A stretch of 41,971 nt of DNA from an uncultured Prevotellaceae bacterium (GCA_902768105.1 CACXJZ010000044.1:1-41971); one strand, 5' to 3'; counted from the first letter of the stretch, positions 1 through 8,452 are shown. Translations and numbers: made by a program. Notes: generated by a model not told the origin, from the sequence alone.

Positions 1-69
1 GGCGCCGCCGGCCGTCGGGGCGTTGGGCGCCGCCCTCCCAGATTTTTTGTAGCTAATCAGCTACGCGTC

Positions 70-957
70 TTACTTCACGACCACTTTCCTGCCGTTGACG
101 ATGACGATGCCCTTATAATAGTCGGTGACAATGCGGCCACTTAGGTCGTAGCGCGTCTGAGGTTTCTCCTGCGCGGCATTTATGTTGACAATGCCAGTGT
201 ATTCACTAATCGGCTTAATCAGTGAGGCATAGTCAGACCAACCTTCGGCAGCCTTGTAGTCACCAACCGCGACGTCGGGGACATAGATGGCTGTCAGGGC
301 TGTGCAGTCGTCAAACATGTTCTGACCTGCCGTGGGTGGAATAGAGGCGTAGCAGGTGATGTCGGTCAGCGAGCTGTTCCATGCGAAAGCACATTCGCCG
401 ATGGACTTCACAGAGTTAGGAAGAATCACGCTGGTGAAAGAACACTCACCGAAAGCATAATGGCCGATGTCTTCCAGGCCTGGAGGCAGCATGTTCTCCA
501 AGACTTCCGTACCTCTTGTAAAGGGCATCCGGTTGAGGTCATAAAGAGGAGAGCCATAGAACGCGCTGTTGCCTATTCTCCTCAACCCCTCGGGAAGAAT
601 GGCCATTCTCAAGTTCCTATAATACCAGCATGCACCTTCAGGCACGTTATAAATACCCTCTGAGACCTCAAACTCATGAATACCCGTCCAGTAGTCTTCT
701 TCAAAAGGATTGTACTGCGACTGGTTCCAACCGTATTCAAAGGGGTTGGAATAGTTGTGCAGCTCTCCATCTCCTTTGAGCATCAAACGGCGCAGGTTGG
801 AATCATGTTCCCAAATTGCCCATTGAGCGGCACCTGAGCCCTCAAGCACACAATTACCATGATCCAGAAGCTTCCAATCTTGACCATTGGCATTGACAAA
901 CGTCATCATTGCAAAACATGTTGCAAAAATACTTCTAAGTAAAAATCTTTTTTTCAT
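70..957 (-). CDS. Secreted BspA-like leucine-rich-repeat protein
   Basis: Predicted exported 295-residue protein. Residues 1-25 form a signal peptide (KKR followed by a hydrophobic stretch, ending near NANGQD). The middle (about residues 95-220) has BspA/LRR_5-type repeats, seen in segments such as LPEGLRRIGNSAFYGS and LPNSVKSIGECAFAWNSSL, followed by a CYASIPPTA-type link common in Prevotella and Bacteroides surface LRR proteins. The end (YDLSGRIV...KGIVIVNGRKVVVK) is the short C-terminal module of many secreted Bacteroidota proteins. The family is surface-associated and often implicated in binding host or matrix proteins; the ligand here is unknown. Transcribed alone from a promoter at 998-1005. 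Downstream bases 1-69 are GC-rich and I could assign nothing to them. Confidence 0.85.
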   Translation of the reverse strand: MKKRFLLRSIFATCFAMMTFVNANGQDWKLLDHGNCVLEGSGAAQWAIWEHDSNLRRLMLKGDGELHNYSNPFEYGWNQSQYNPFEEDYWTGIHEFEVSEGIYNVPEGACWYYRNLRMAILPEGLRRIGNSAFYGSPLYDLNRMPFTRGTEVLENMLPPGLEDIGHYAFGECSFTSVILPNSVKSIGECAFAWNSSLTDITCYASIPPTAGQNMFDDCTALTAIYVPDVAVGDYKAAEGWSDYASLIKPISEYTGIVNINAAQEKPQTRYDLSGRIVTDYYKGIVIVNGRKVVVK

Positions 958-997
958 AATTCTTTTTGTTTAAAGTTAATAGTAATGTATCTGACTG

Positions 998-1005
998 CAA
1001 ATATA
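998..1005 (-). promoter_or_regulatory. Bacteroidota -7 box for the LRR gene
   Basis: On the minus strand this reads TATATTTG, matching TAnnTTTG, about 40 bases before the LRR start codon. No clear TTTG -33 element is visible at the expected distance, so the call rests on the -7 box and position. Confidence 0.5.
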
Positions 1006-1101
1006 GTAAATTTTTTGTTAAAGGCTGTTACCCCCCGCCTAAAAGATGTTAAATCAAAGGAAATTCCCCGGAATTGCCCACGATTCGGGAAAAATCACCA
1101 C

Positions 1102-1153
1102 AAAAAACAGCATGTCGCCGCCCCCGCATCACTCCACGGGAACGGCGACATGC
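1102..1153 (-). terminator. Rho-independent terminator after the DUF1593 gene
   Basis: On the minus strand GCATGTCGCCG pairs perfectly with CGGCGACATGC (11 bp, arms 1143-1153 and 1110-1120), and six T residues follow after two bases. It lies 23 bases past the stop codon of the DUF1593 gene and ends the HAD-DUF1593 unit. Confidence 0.85.
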
Positions 1154-1176
1154 CGCTATACCTTATTAATTATATA

Positions 1177-2595
1177 CTACGCCGGTTCGACGGCGATGAC
1201 GATGCGGCGATAGGCGACGAGGCGGAAGGGGCCGTCGTCGTGAACCTCGCAGACGAGGTGGATGGTGTCGCCGGCGGCATCGGCAGGGATGCGGACGGTG
1301 ACAATGGCAGCCGATGCATCGTCGATGGCGGCCGTCGTGCGGCCAATCTCCGGCTGCTGCCACCACAGGAATCGGAGGGCGTCGCCGTCAGGGTCGCTCG
1401 ACCGCGAAGCATCGAGACGGACGGTAGCGCCGGCCTTGGCCGTGATGCGGAGAGGAGCGTCGGAGGCGATGCGCTTGGCGGTCGCCCCGTCAAGCAGGCG
1501 GACGGCGACCAGCGGATTGCGGTTGCCGCGGCCCTCGGCGGCCCACTGCATACGGGCGCAGAAGTCGTTGAGCTCGTCGGGATAGAAGCGCTGCTTGTAG
1601 GCCACGCTGATGCTGCGCACGGCCTCCTGCCACGAGGTCCAGGCCGTGGTGAGCGAGTCGGCACAGAGACCGCGCTCGTGGTAGCCCGCCCAGCCGCACT
1701 GATGCGGGTCCTCGGGGTCGTTCAGTCCGTGGGGCATGACGTAGAGGAAGCTCGGCGTGTCGCCCTCGACGCCCCATTTGTACGTGGGATATTCCTTGCC
1801 CAGCGCGCCACGGCCCTGGATGAACTGCTGGTGCTGCTGCCAGTGTTGCTTGCCCAGCTCGCACTGCTCCTGCCAGGCACCCTCGTCCCAGACGAACTGC
1901 AGGTCGTCGGCGAAGTCCCGTCGCAGCCACATGTGCGAGCTGTAGGCACGGTCCATGCGCATGCTGTACTGCATGTCCTGGTCGGTAATGGTAAAGAGGC
2001 GGAACTTGCGGACGAAGCGTTTCACGTCGTCGGCGCTCCGCGTCTGCTTCACGCGCCAGATGGCCTGCGCCAGCGTGTTGGCACCGCCCCAGGCAGCGAC
2101 GTAGATAGGCCGCTGGTCGTCCTCGTCGGCCAGACGGATGAGCAGGTCGCTGCCGGGCGAGTCGTTGCCCTCGCCAATGGACTTGATGCCGCCGTGAATG
2201 CTTCCCATCACGGCGCGACCTTTCAGATAGTCGGCACTGGGCCAATAGCCGAGGCGCTGCCGGCCATTCTCATTACCAATCGACAAGAATTTCTTCTGCC
2301 CGGAGCGGCGCATCAGCTTCGGCACGTCCTGGCGATAGGCCTCGATGACGCGCGTCAGATACTCGGCCCACACCGTCGGGTACGGGTCGCAGTTCCAGCC
2401 GACGCTCGTAATCAGCGCCTCAATCTCAAAGCAGTCGGCATAAGCCATCAGCCGCACCATCGACTCCATGTCGTCAGGCTCCACGTCGGCCGGCGCAATG
2501 TCGGTACACACCACGAGTCGTGGCTTCTGCTCGTTCTTCGCTGCCCACACCGTCAACGGCATCAGGAGCAGCATGCATATCATGATTTTCTTCAT
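1177..2595 (-). CDS. Secreted DUF1593 (nucleoside-hydrolase-like) protein
   Basis: 472 residues. Residues 1-19 are a signal peptide (MKKIMICMLLLMPLTVWAA), so it is exported. The N-terminal domain opens with PRLVVCTDIAPADVEPDD, an Asp-rich motif resembling the metal/ribose-binding start of inosine-uridine nucleoside hydrolases, and continues with features of DUF1593 (Sde182-like), found in polysaccharide-degrading bacteria. The last ~90 residues (RLDASRSSDPDGDALRF onward) look like a PKD/Ig-like beta-sandwich, as in the C-terminal part of Sde182-like proteins. The start lies two bases after the stop of the HAD gene, so the two are co-transcribed. True substrate is unknown; a glycan-related role is inference from the family. 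Codon use is GC-rich, which leaves long open frames on the other strand. Confidence 0.82.
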   Translation of the reverse strand: MKKIMICMLLLMPLTVWAAKNEQKPRLVVCTDIAPADVEPDDMESMVRLMAYADCFEIEALITSVGWNCDPYPTVWAEYLTRVIEAYRQDVPKLMRRSGQKKFLSIGNENGRQRLGYWPSADYLKGRAVMGSIHGGIKSIGEGNDSPGSDLLIRLADEDDQRPIYVAAWGGANTLAQAIWRVKQTRSADDVKRFVRKFRLFTITDQDMQYSMRMDRAYSSHMWLRRDFADDLQFVWDEGAWQEQCELGKQHWQQHQQFIQGRGALGKEYPTYKWGVEGDTPSFLYVMPHGLNDPEDPHQCGWAGYHERGLCADSLTTAWTSWQEAVRSISVAYKQRFYPDELNDFCARMQWAAEGRGNRNPLVAVRLLDGATAKRIASDAPLRITAKAGATVRLDASRSSDPDGDALRFLWWQQPEIGRTTAAIDDASAAIVTVRIPADAAGDTIHLVCEVHDDGPFRLVAYRRIVIAVEPA

Positions 2596-2597
2596 AT

Positions 2598-3386
2598 TTA
2601 TATGACGTTAAAGTGTCTGAGAGCGTTGAGGATGCCGTCGTCATCGACGGAGGTGGTGACGTAGTCGGCCTGTTGACGGAGAGCGTCGATGGCATTGCCC
2701 ATGGCGACACCGATGCCGGCCTGGAGAATCATCGACGTGTCGTTGCCGCCGTCGCCGAAAGCCATCGTGCGACTGGGGTCGAAACCCTCGTGGCGGGCCA
2801 TCGCCAGGATGCCCTTGCCCTTGTCGGCACCGTTGGCGGTGATGTCGGTAAACTCCGGATGCCAGCGGCCGGAGACGCACTGCGGCATGCGGGCCATCAG
2901 CACGGGCTCGTAGTCGGCGGGGAAGAAGGGCGTCAGCTGGAGGATGTCCTGCCGGAGCACGACGTCGAGCGGCGAGGCCTTGTCGAGGTTCTTCACCGCG
3001 AGCATCTGCCGGAAGATGCGGTCCACGTCGCCCTTGGGGTCGATGACCGCCACGTCCTTACATCCCACGACGATGAGGCTGTTGCCGCGCTCGCGGCAGT
3101 CGTCCACGCAGGTCATCACGTCGTCCATGGGAATGGGCTGGCACGTGACCATCTCGTCGCCCACGTAGCAGAGGGCGCCGTTGGTGGTGATGTAGCCGTC
3201 GATGAGGTGGTCGATAGCACCGAGATTGGTGATGATGACGGGCGGACGTCCCGTGGCGATATATACCCGCGAGCCATTGGCCTTGGCCTGCGTCAGCGCG
3301 AAGATGGTCGATGCGGGAATCTCGTGCGTCTGGAAACTCACGAGCGTGCCGTCGATGTCGAAGAATAATGCGTATTTCTCTGTCAT
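2598..3386 (-). CDS. Cof-type HAD-superfamily phosphatase
   Basis: 262 residues from the chosen ATG at 3386. Motif I is FFDIDGTLVSF near the N terminus (nucleophile Asp), motif II IATGRPP, and the C-terminal motifs are ADKGKGI (motif III Lys) and MAFGDGGNDTSMI (motif IV acidic residues). The C2-type cap and length fit the Cof/YidA family of cytoplasmic sugar-phosphate or flavin-precursor phosphatases; the substrate cannot be told from sequence. The frame is open for another 85 codons upstream, but a -7 promoter box (3396-3403) lies there and HAD motif I normally sits within ten residues of the start, so 3386 is preferred. Followed after two bases by the DUF1593 gene. Confidence 0.87.
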   Translation of the reverse strand: MTEKYALFFDIDGTLVSFQTHEIPASTIFALTQAKANGSRVYIATGRPPVIITNLGAIDHLIDGYITTNGALCYVGDEMVTCQPIPMDDVMTCVDDCRERGNSLIVVGCKDVAVIDPKGDVDRIFRQMLAVKNLDKASPLDVVLRQDILQLTPFFPADYEPVLMARMPQCVSGRWHPEFTDITANGADKGKGILAMARHEGFDPSRTMAFGDGGNDTSMILQAGIGVAMGNAIDALRQQADYVTTSVDDDGILNALRHFNVI

Positions 3387-3395
3387 AACTGGGGA

Positions 3396-3403
3396 CAAAG
3401 GTA
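3396..3403 (-). promoter_or_regulatory. -7 box of the HAD-DUF1593 unit
   Basis: Reads TACCTTTG on the minus strand, nine bases before the ATG at 3386. If transcription starts at the usual distance, the mRNA is nearly leaderless. No convincing -33 box. Confidence 0.55.
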
Positions 3404-3714
3404 CGAATAAGTGAGCGAAAAAGGGAAAAAACTCGTCACTTTTTCCGTGCGATTGCAAATTATTTGGGAAAAAAGTTGTACCCTTGCACGCACATTTAAT
3501 AAAATTGACTTTACACATATACTCAATGATACAAGGTAAAAAGATTGTACAGCCACCGTTCCATAAGCCCAGACATTTGCAGCACGACTGACACTTTGCG
3601 ACGAAACAGGTGGATAATGTTGCAAGACGTAAGCGAAACAACGCAATCCGCAGCCAAATACATTACAAAATGATAATTTTTCGACTACCGAAGCAAACAA
3701 ATTGGACAAAATTC
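3404..3714. other. Intergenic stretch between divergent HAD and dapF genes
   Basis: Apart from the two promoters at its edges I find no supported gene here. Minus-strand frames remain open across part of it, but they have cysteine-rich, family-less translations and run through the HAD promoter. An 11-base direct repeat (GCAGCCAAATA) occurs at 3651 and again at 3746 next to the dapF start site. Confidence 0.5.
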
Positions 3715-3745
3715 TTTGTCATTTGTGCCTTTTTGTTTACCTTTG
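3715..3745 (+). promoter_or_regulatory. Promoter of dapF-dapL
   Basis: TTTG at 3715-3718, then 19 bases, then TACCTTTG at 3738-3745: a full match to the Bacteroidota primary sigma consensus. The dapF ATG is about 50 bases downstream. Confidence 0.8.
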
Positions 3746-3796
3746 CAGCCAAATAATGACAAAAGGATAGCAAACTGACACAAAAACGACAAGAAT

Positions 3797-4705
3797 ATGG
3801 CACAGAAGATTAAGTTTACGAAGATGCAGGGTTGCGGCAATGACTACATCTATGTCAATACGATGGAGTACGAAGTGCCCGACCCTGTGGCTGCAGCCAT
3901 TGCCTGGAGCGACCGCCACAAGGGCATCGGCTCCGACGGACTGGTGCTCATCGACAAAAGCCCTGTGCCTGAAGCCGACTTTTCCATGCGTATTTTCAAC
4001 GCTGACGGCTCGGAGGCCATGATGTGCGGCAATGCATCGAGATGCATTGGCAAATATCTTTATGAGAAGGGCCTCACCCCCACCCCCTCTCCAAAAAGCG
4101 AGGGGAGTAGTCACAATGAAGCAGAGATCCGACTGCTGACGCTGTCGGGCATCAAGACACTCTATTTGCACATTGTTAATGACATCGTGGAGAGCGTCAC
4201 GGTGGATATGGGCGAACCGGCCTTCGAGGACGAAACGCAATACATTCCCTCGCGCGATATGAGTCAGGGAATGTTCATTTCCATGGGTAATCCTCACTAC
4301 GTCATCTTTACGGAAAATGTGGATCAGGTCACCGAGAAGGGACGCGCTTTAGAACACTACCCTGCTTTTCCGCAGAGGTGCAACATTGAGTTCGCGGCCC
4401 CCCTCTCATCCCCCCCATCAGGGGGAAGACCCGAGGCGCAGAAAGCCTCCACTAATGGGGGGAGGTCGGAGGGGGCTTTCCGTGTTCGCGTCTGGGAGCG
4501 TGGTTCCGGCATCACCCAGGCCTGCGGAACAGGCGCTTGTGCCACGGCCGTTGCTGCCGCACAGACAGGACTTGCCGGTCGCAAGAGCAACATCGTGATG
4601 GATGGCGGCACACTCAGCATCGAGTGGCGCGAGTCAGACAACCACGTCTATATGACGGGCCCTGCCGAGTTCGTGTTTGACGGAGAAACAAATGGTAAAT
4701 TGTAA
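3797..4705 (+). CDS. dapF: Diaminopimelate epimerase
   Basis: Converts LL- to meso-diaminopimelate in the cytoplasm, the last step before lysine and the source of the peptidoglycan cross-link residue. Both catalytic cysteines are in their family motifs: C77 in MMCGNASRC and C243 in [10 protein letters not shown]. The N terminus [14 protein letters not shown] is typical. At 302 residues it is about 25-30 longer than the usual ~275; the excess lies in two low-complexity segments, residues ~92-105 ([11 protein letters not shown]) and ~201-227 (PLSSPPSGG...NGGRSEG), both encoded by GC-rich palindromic DNA. The frame is kept and all catalytic motifs are intact, so the enzyme is probably active, with the inserts in surface loops (inference). 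Followed after 21 bases by dapL, the gene for the preceding step. Confidence 0.95.
   Translation: MAQKIKFTKMQGCGNDYIYVNTMEYEVPDPVAAAIAWSDRHKGIGSDGLVLIDKSPVPEADFSMRIFNADGSEAMMCGNASRCIGKYLYEKGLTPTPSPKSEGSSHNEAEIRLLTLSGIKTLYLHIVNDIVESVTVDMGEPAFEDETQYIPSRDMSQGMFISMGNPHYVIFTENVDQVTEKGRALEHYPAFPQRCNIEFAAPLSSPPSGGRPEAQKASTNGGRSEGAFRVRVWERGSGITQACGTGACATAVAAAQTGLAGRKSNIVMDGGTLSIEWRESDNHVYMTGPAEFVFDGETNGKL
4070..4109 (+). repeat. GC-rich palindromic insert 1 in dapF
   Basis: C-rich run followed by CCCCTC, a ten-base loop and GAGGGG. Encodes the extra residues ~92-105, which interrupt the region just after the first catalytic cysteine motif. Composition is unlike the rest of dapF. Confidence 0.6.
4397..4477 (+). 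repeat. GC-rich palindromic insert 2 in dapF
   Basis: About 80 bases with C-rich left arm and G-rich right arm that pair imperfectly over roughly 20 bp. Encodes residues ~201-227, a Ser/Pro/Gly-rich segment not expected in DapF, between the NIEF motif and the second catalytic cysteine. Resembles the GC-rich dispersed palindromes seen between Prevotella genes. Confidence 0.6.
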
Positions 4706-4726
4706 ATGGTCAAATTGTAAATATAA

Positions 4727-5962
4727 ATGGCATTAGTTAACATCCACTTCCTGAACCTGCAGCAGAACTACTTGTTTGCTGACATCGCCAAGAAGGTCAA
4801 CGCCTTCAAGGTAATGCACCCCAAGGCCGACGTGATATCATTGGGTATTGGCGACGTGACGCAACCACTGGCACCAGCCGTCATAGAGGCGATGCATAAG
4901 GCTACCCATGAGATGAGCACCGTCAAGGGATTCCGAGGCTACGGCCCCGAGCAGGGCTACGACTTCCTGCGTGAGGCCATCCTGAAGAACGACTTCCTGC
5001 CACGTGGCGTACACCTCGACATCGACGAGGTTTTCATTAACGACGGTGCGAAGAGCGACACCGGCAACTTCCAGGAGCTGCTCCACTGGGACAACTTCAT
5101 CGGCGTGACCGACCCCATCTATCCCGTCTATATCGACTCGAACGTCATGATAGGCCGTTGCGGCACATTCCGCGACGGACGCTGGACCAACGTACGCTAC
5201 CTGCCGACGACGGCAGAGAACGGTTTTGTACCTGAGTTGCCGAAGGGCCGACCCGTTGACGTGATATATCTTTGCTACCCCAACAACCCAACGGGCACGG
5301 TCATCACCAAGCCCGAGCTGCGCAAGTGGGTGAACTACGCGCTGAAGAACGACGCGCTGATTCTCTACGATGCCGCTTACCAGGCTTACATCCGCGACCC
5401 GGAGATTCCGCGTAGCATCTACGAGATACGTGGTGCCCGCAAGTGCGCCGTAGAGTTCCATTCGTTCTCAAAGACTGCAGGCTTCACGGGCGTACGCTGT
5501 GGCTATACCATCGTGCCGAAGGAGGTCAGCGTAAGTACCTTCGAGGGCGAGCGCATCCCCCTGAACCAGCTCTGGCTCCGTCGCCAGTGCACGAAGTTCA
5601 ACGGTACGAGCTACATCTCACAGCGCGCTGCCGAGGCCATCTACACCCCCGAGGGCAAGGTGCAAATCAAGCAGACCATCGACTACTATATGGACAACGC
5701 CCACCGTATGCTCACACGACTGCGCGACCTCGGCTACGAGTGCTACGGCGGCGAGAACGCCCCGTACATCTGGATGCGTACGCCCGACGGCATGGACTCC
5801 TGGTCCTTCTTCGAGGCCCTGCTCTATGGTGCCAACGTCGTCTGCACCCCTGGCGTCGGCTTCGGTCCCTCGGGCGAGGGCTACGTCCGCTTCACCGCCT
5901 TCAACAGCCATGAGAAGACCGACGAAGCACTCGACCGCATCGAGAAATGGAGTAAAAAATAA
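4727..5962 (+). CDS. dapL: LL-diaminopimelate aminotransferase
   Basis: 411-residue PLP enzyme of the DapL branch of aminotransferase class I/II. It makes LL-diaminopimelate directly from tetrahydrodipicolinate and glutamate, bypassing the acyl-intermediate route. Visible motifs: ISLGIGDVTQPL near residue 38, GYGPEQGYDFLR at 71-82, the PNNPTG cofactor loop at 185-190, and the Schiff-base lysine K249 in HSFSKTAGFTGVRCGY. Length matches the family. It lies directly after dapF under one promoter, so two consecutive steps of the pathway are co-expressed. Downstream is a 217-base gap with an inverted repeat. Confidence 0.96.
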   Translation: MALVNIHFLNLQQNYLFADIAKKVNAFKVMHPKADVISLGIGDVTQPLAPAVIEAMHKATHEMSTVKGFRGYGPEQGYDFLREAILKNDFLPRGVHLDIDEVFINDGAKSDTGNFQELLHWDNFIGVTDPIYPVYIDSNVMIGRCGTFRDGRWTNVRYLPTTAENGFVPELPKGRPVDVIYLCYPNNPTGTVITKPELRKWVNYALKNDALILYDAAYQAYIRDPEIPRSIYEIRGARKCAVEFHSFSKTAGFTGVRCGYTIVPKEVSVSTFEGERIPLNQLWLRRQCTKFNGTSYISQRAAEAIYTPEGKVQIKQTIDYYMDNAHRMLTRLRDLGYECYGGENAPYIWMRTPDGMDSWSFFEALLYGANVVCTPGVGFGPSGEGYVRFTAFNSHEKTDEALDRIEKWSKK

Positions 5963-5976
5963 TTAAGCATCCTTTT

Positions 5977-6067
5977 AATGACATTTTGTAACAATATGGT
6001 ATGTTATTAATGCAAATAGTAAACAAAATAACACAAAAACCATTATAGAACGTTACAAAATGTCATT
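5977..6067. repeat. 16-bp perfect inverted repeat between dapL and glnN
   Basis: Arms 5977-5992 (AATGACATTTTGTAAC) and 6052-6067 (its exact complement), 59 bases apart. Each arm also contains the small palindrome ACATTTTGT. It is followed by no T-run, so it is not a plain terminator; it sits 60 bases upstream of the glnN -7 box and could be a paired operator. Confidence 0.6.
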
Positions 6068-6128
6068 TTAGAAAAGATTTAACAATCAAAAAGAAAGAAA
6101 GTATATGGTTCCCCTTCTTTTTTTGTCG

Positions 6129-6136
6129 TAACTTTG
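6129..6136 (+). promoter_or_regulatory. -7 box of the glnN promoter
   Basis: TAACTTTG 43 bases before the glnN ATG. The -33 region (6106-6109) reads TGGT, only a weak match, which would suit an activator- or repressor-controlled promoter. Confidence 0.55.
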
Positions 6137-6179
6137 CACCCAAGAAAGCAAAAATGTCTAATGTAAATAAAGTAAAAAG

Positions 6180-8396
6180 ATGGAAGCATTAAGATTTCAG
6201 GTTGTCGGCGAGGCATTCAAGAAGAAGCCGCTCGACGTAAAAGCACCAAGTGAGAGACCTTACGAGTATTTTGGAAAAAAGGTCTTTAACCGCGAGAAAA
6301 TGTACAAGTACCTGCCGAAGGACGTGTATGAGAAGATGATTGACGTCATCGACAATGGCGCACGTCTCGACCGTAATGTGGCTGATGCCGTTGCAGCAGG
6401 TATGAAGCAGTGGGCCACCGAGAATGGCGTAACACACTATACACACTGGTTCCAGCCTCTGACCGAGGGAACCGCCGAGAAGCACGACTCATTCATCGAG
6501 CACGATTTCAAGGGTGGCATGGTCGAGGAGTTCACCGGTAAGCTGCTCGTTCAGCAGGAGCCCGATGCCTCGTCGTTCCCCTCTGGTGGTATCCGTTCTA
6601 CGTTCGAGGCTCGTGGCTACTCTGCCTGGGACCCCACATCGCCCGTTTTTATTATTGACGACACGTTGTGTATTCCCACCGTATTTATCAGTTACAGTGG
6701 TGAGGCGCTCGACTATAAGGCTCCGTTGCTGAGAGCACTCCACGCTGTGAATGTGGCTGCTGTTGATGTCTGCCATTATTTTGACCCCGCCGTAAAGAAG
6801 GTTACCTCAAACCTTGGCTGGGAGCAGGAGTATTTCCTGGTTGACGAGGGACTTTATGCAGCACGTCCCGACCTGCTGCTGACAGGTCGTACGCTGATGG
6901 GTCACGACTCAGCAAAGAACCAGCAGATGGACGACCACTACTTCGGAAGCATTCCCGAGCGTGTGGCTGCCTTCATGCGTGAGCTGGAGATTGAGGCGCT
7001 GGAGCTGGGCGTTCCCTGCAAGACACGCCACAACGAGGTAGCTCCCAACCAGTTTGAGTTGGCACCTATCTTCGAGGAGACCAACCTCGCCGTCGATCAT
7101 AACATGCTGCTGATGTCAGTCATGAAGCGTGTCGCCCGTAAGCACGGCTTCCGCGTGCTGCTACACGAAAAGCCTTTCGCAGGCATCAACGGTAGCGGTA
7201 AGCACAACAACTGGAGCCTTTCTACCGACAACGGCATCCTGTTGCACGCTCCCGGTAAGACCCCTGAGCAGAACCTGCGCTTTGCCACGTTTATCGTAGA
7301 GACGCTGATGGGTGTATATAAGCACAACGGACTGCTGAAGGCCAGCATCATGAGTGCCACCAACGCCCATCGTCTGGGCGCCAACGAGGCACCTCCCGCC
7401 ATCGTCAGTTCGTTCCTCGGCAAGCAGGTCAGCGAACTGCTCGACCACATCGAGAAGGCCGACAAGGAGGACATCCTCGCCATGAGCGGAAAGCAGGGCC
7501 TGAAGATGGACATCCCCGAGATTCCCGAACTGCTCATTGACAATACCGACCGCAACCGCACGTCGCCCTTCGCCTTCACAGGTAACCGCTTCGAGTTCCG
7601 CGCTGTAGGTTCTGAAGCCAACTGTGCCAGCGCCATGATTGCCTTGAACAGCGCAGTTGCAGAGGCTCTCGTTGACTTTAAGAAGCGCGTGGATGCCAAG
7701 ATACCTGAGTTCGAGAAAAAGCTCGAGGGTACCGGTCACTCTGCCACCTTCCACGCCATCATCGACGTGCTGCGTGAGGATATCAAGACCTGCAAGCCTA
7801 TCCGTTTCGACGGCAACGGCTACTCAGACGAATGGGTTGTAGAAGCAGAGAAGCGCGGTCTGGACGTTGAGAAGAGCTGCCCGAAGATTTTTGAGCGTTA
7901 CCTCGACGAGGAGAGCATCCAGATGTTCGAGAGCCTGGGTGTGATGACCAAGAAGGAACTGGAAGCCCGCAACGAGGTGAAGTGGGAGACCTATACCAAG
8001 AAGATTCAGATTGAGGCCCGCGTGCTGGGTGACATCTCGATGAACCACATCATCCCCGTAGCCACCCGCTACCAGAGTGCCCTGCTGAAGAACGTGGAGA
8101 ACATGGCCGCCATCTTCCCCGTTGACAAGGCCGAGAAACTCTCTGTCCGCAACGTGAAGCTGATTGAGGAGATTGCCGAGCGCACCAGTGCCATCGAGAA
8201 AGGCGTCGAGGAACTCGTCAATGCCCGCAAACTCGCCAATAAGATTGGGGATGAGCACGAGAAGGCCATTGCCTACCACGACAAGGTAGAGCCTTATCTC
8301 GACACCATCCGCTATCAGATTGACAAGCTGGAGCTCATCGTTGATGACTCGCTCTGGCCGCTGCCGAAATACCGTGAGCTGCTATTCATAAGATAG
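6180..8396 (+). CDS. glnN: Glutamine synthetase type III
   Basis: 738 residues, the size of GSIII (about 700-730) rather than GSI or GSII. Makes glutamine from glutamate, ammonia and ATP in the cytoplasm. GSIII hallmarks are visible: the N-terminal EYFGKKVFNREKM region, IEHDFKGGMVEEFTGK, NLGWEQEYFLVD (catalytic acidic residues), CKTRHNEVAPNQFELAPIFEE, GSGKHNNWSLST and DNTDRNRTSPFAFTGNRFEF. The C-terminal ~150 residues form the GSIII-specific helical extension. It has its own promoter and terminator, so it is monocistronic. A 12-codon frame starting at ATG 6154 overlaps the start codon and ends at 6192, and ATG-TAA occurs at 6161; these may affect initiation. The upstream inverted repeat is a candidate nitrogen-control site (inference). 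Confidence 0.96.
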   Translation: MEALRFQVVGEAFKKKPLDVKAPSERPYEYFGKKVFNREKMYKYLPKDVYEKMIDVIDNGARLDRNVADAVAAGMKQWATENGVTHYTHWFQPLTEGTAEKHDSFIEHDFKGGMVEEFTGKLLVQQEPDASSFPSGGIRSTFEARGYSAWDPTSPVFIIDDTLCIPTVFISYSGEALDYKAPLLRALHAVNVAAVDVCHYFDPAVKKVTSNLGWEQEYFLVDEGLYAARPDLLLTGRTLMGHDSAKNQQMDDHYFGSIPERVAAFMRELEIEALELGVPCKTRHNEVAPNQFELAPIFEETNLAVDHNMLLMSVMKRVARKHGFRVLLHEKPFAGINGSGKHNNWSLSTDNGILLHAPGKTPEQNLRFATFIVETLMGVYKHNGLLKASIMSATNAHRLGANEAPPAIVSSFLGKQVSELLDHIEKADKEDILAMSGKQGLKMDIPEIPELLIDNTDRNRTSPFAFTGNRFEFRAVGSEANCASAMIALNSAVAEALVDFKKRVDAKIPEFEKKLEGTGHSATFHAIIDVLREDIKTCKPIRFDGNGYSDEWVVEAEKRGLDVEKSCPKIFERYLDEESIQMFESLGVMTKKELEARNEVKWETYTKKIQIEARVLGDISMNHIIPVATRYQSALLKNVENMAAIFPVDKAEKLSVRNVKLIEEIAERTSAIEKGVEELVNARKLANKIGDEHEKAIAYHDKVEPYLDTIRYQIDKLELIVDDSLWPLPKYRELLFIR

Positions 8397-8417
8397 ATAA
8401 AGTTTGAAGTTTTTAGG

Positions 8418-8452
8418 GAGGATGTGTCAAGAGATTGGCGCATCCTCTTTTT
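8418..8452 (+). terminator. Terminator after glnN
   Basis: GAGGATGTG (8418-8426) pairs with CGCATCCTC (8439-8447) with one G-U pair, followed by five T residues. It lies 22 bases past the glnN stop. Confidence 0.85.

Noticed and set aside
49-64. Hairpin GTAGCT-AATC-AGCTAC as terminator of the LRR gene
   Set aside because: On the minus strand it is followed by A residues rather than T, and on the plus strand the T-run precedes the stem, so it does not fit an intrinsic terminator in either direction.
1-69. GC-rich left edge as the end of another gene
   Set aside because: Too short to show a reading frame with any family feature; left unassigned.
985-2664. 559-codon plus-strand open frame opposite the DUF1593 gene
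   Set aside because: The minus-strand frame has a signal peptide, family motifs, a promoter and a terminator. The plus-strand product is Val/Ala/Asp/Gly-rich with no recognisable family and arises from GC-rich codon use.
3387-3641. N-terminal extension of the HAD phosphatase
   Set aside because: It would place HAD motif I at residue ~95, is cysteine-rich without structure, and spans the -7 promoter box at 3396-3403.
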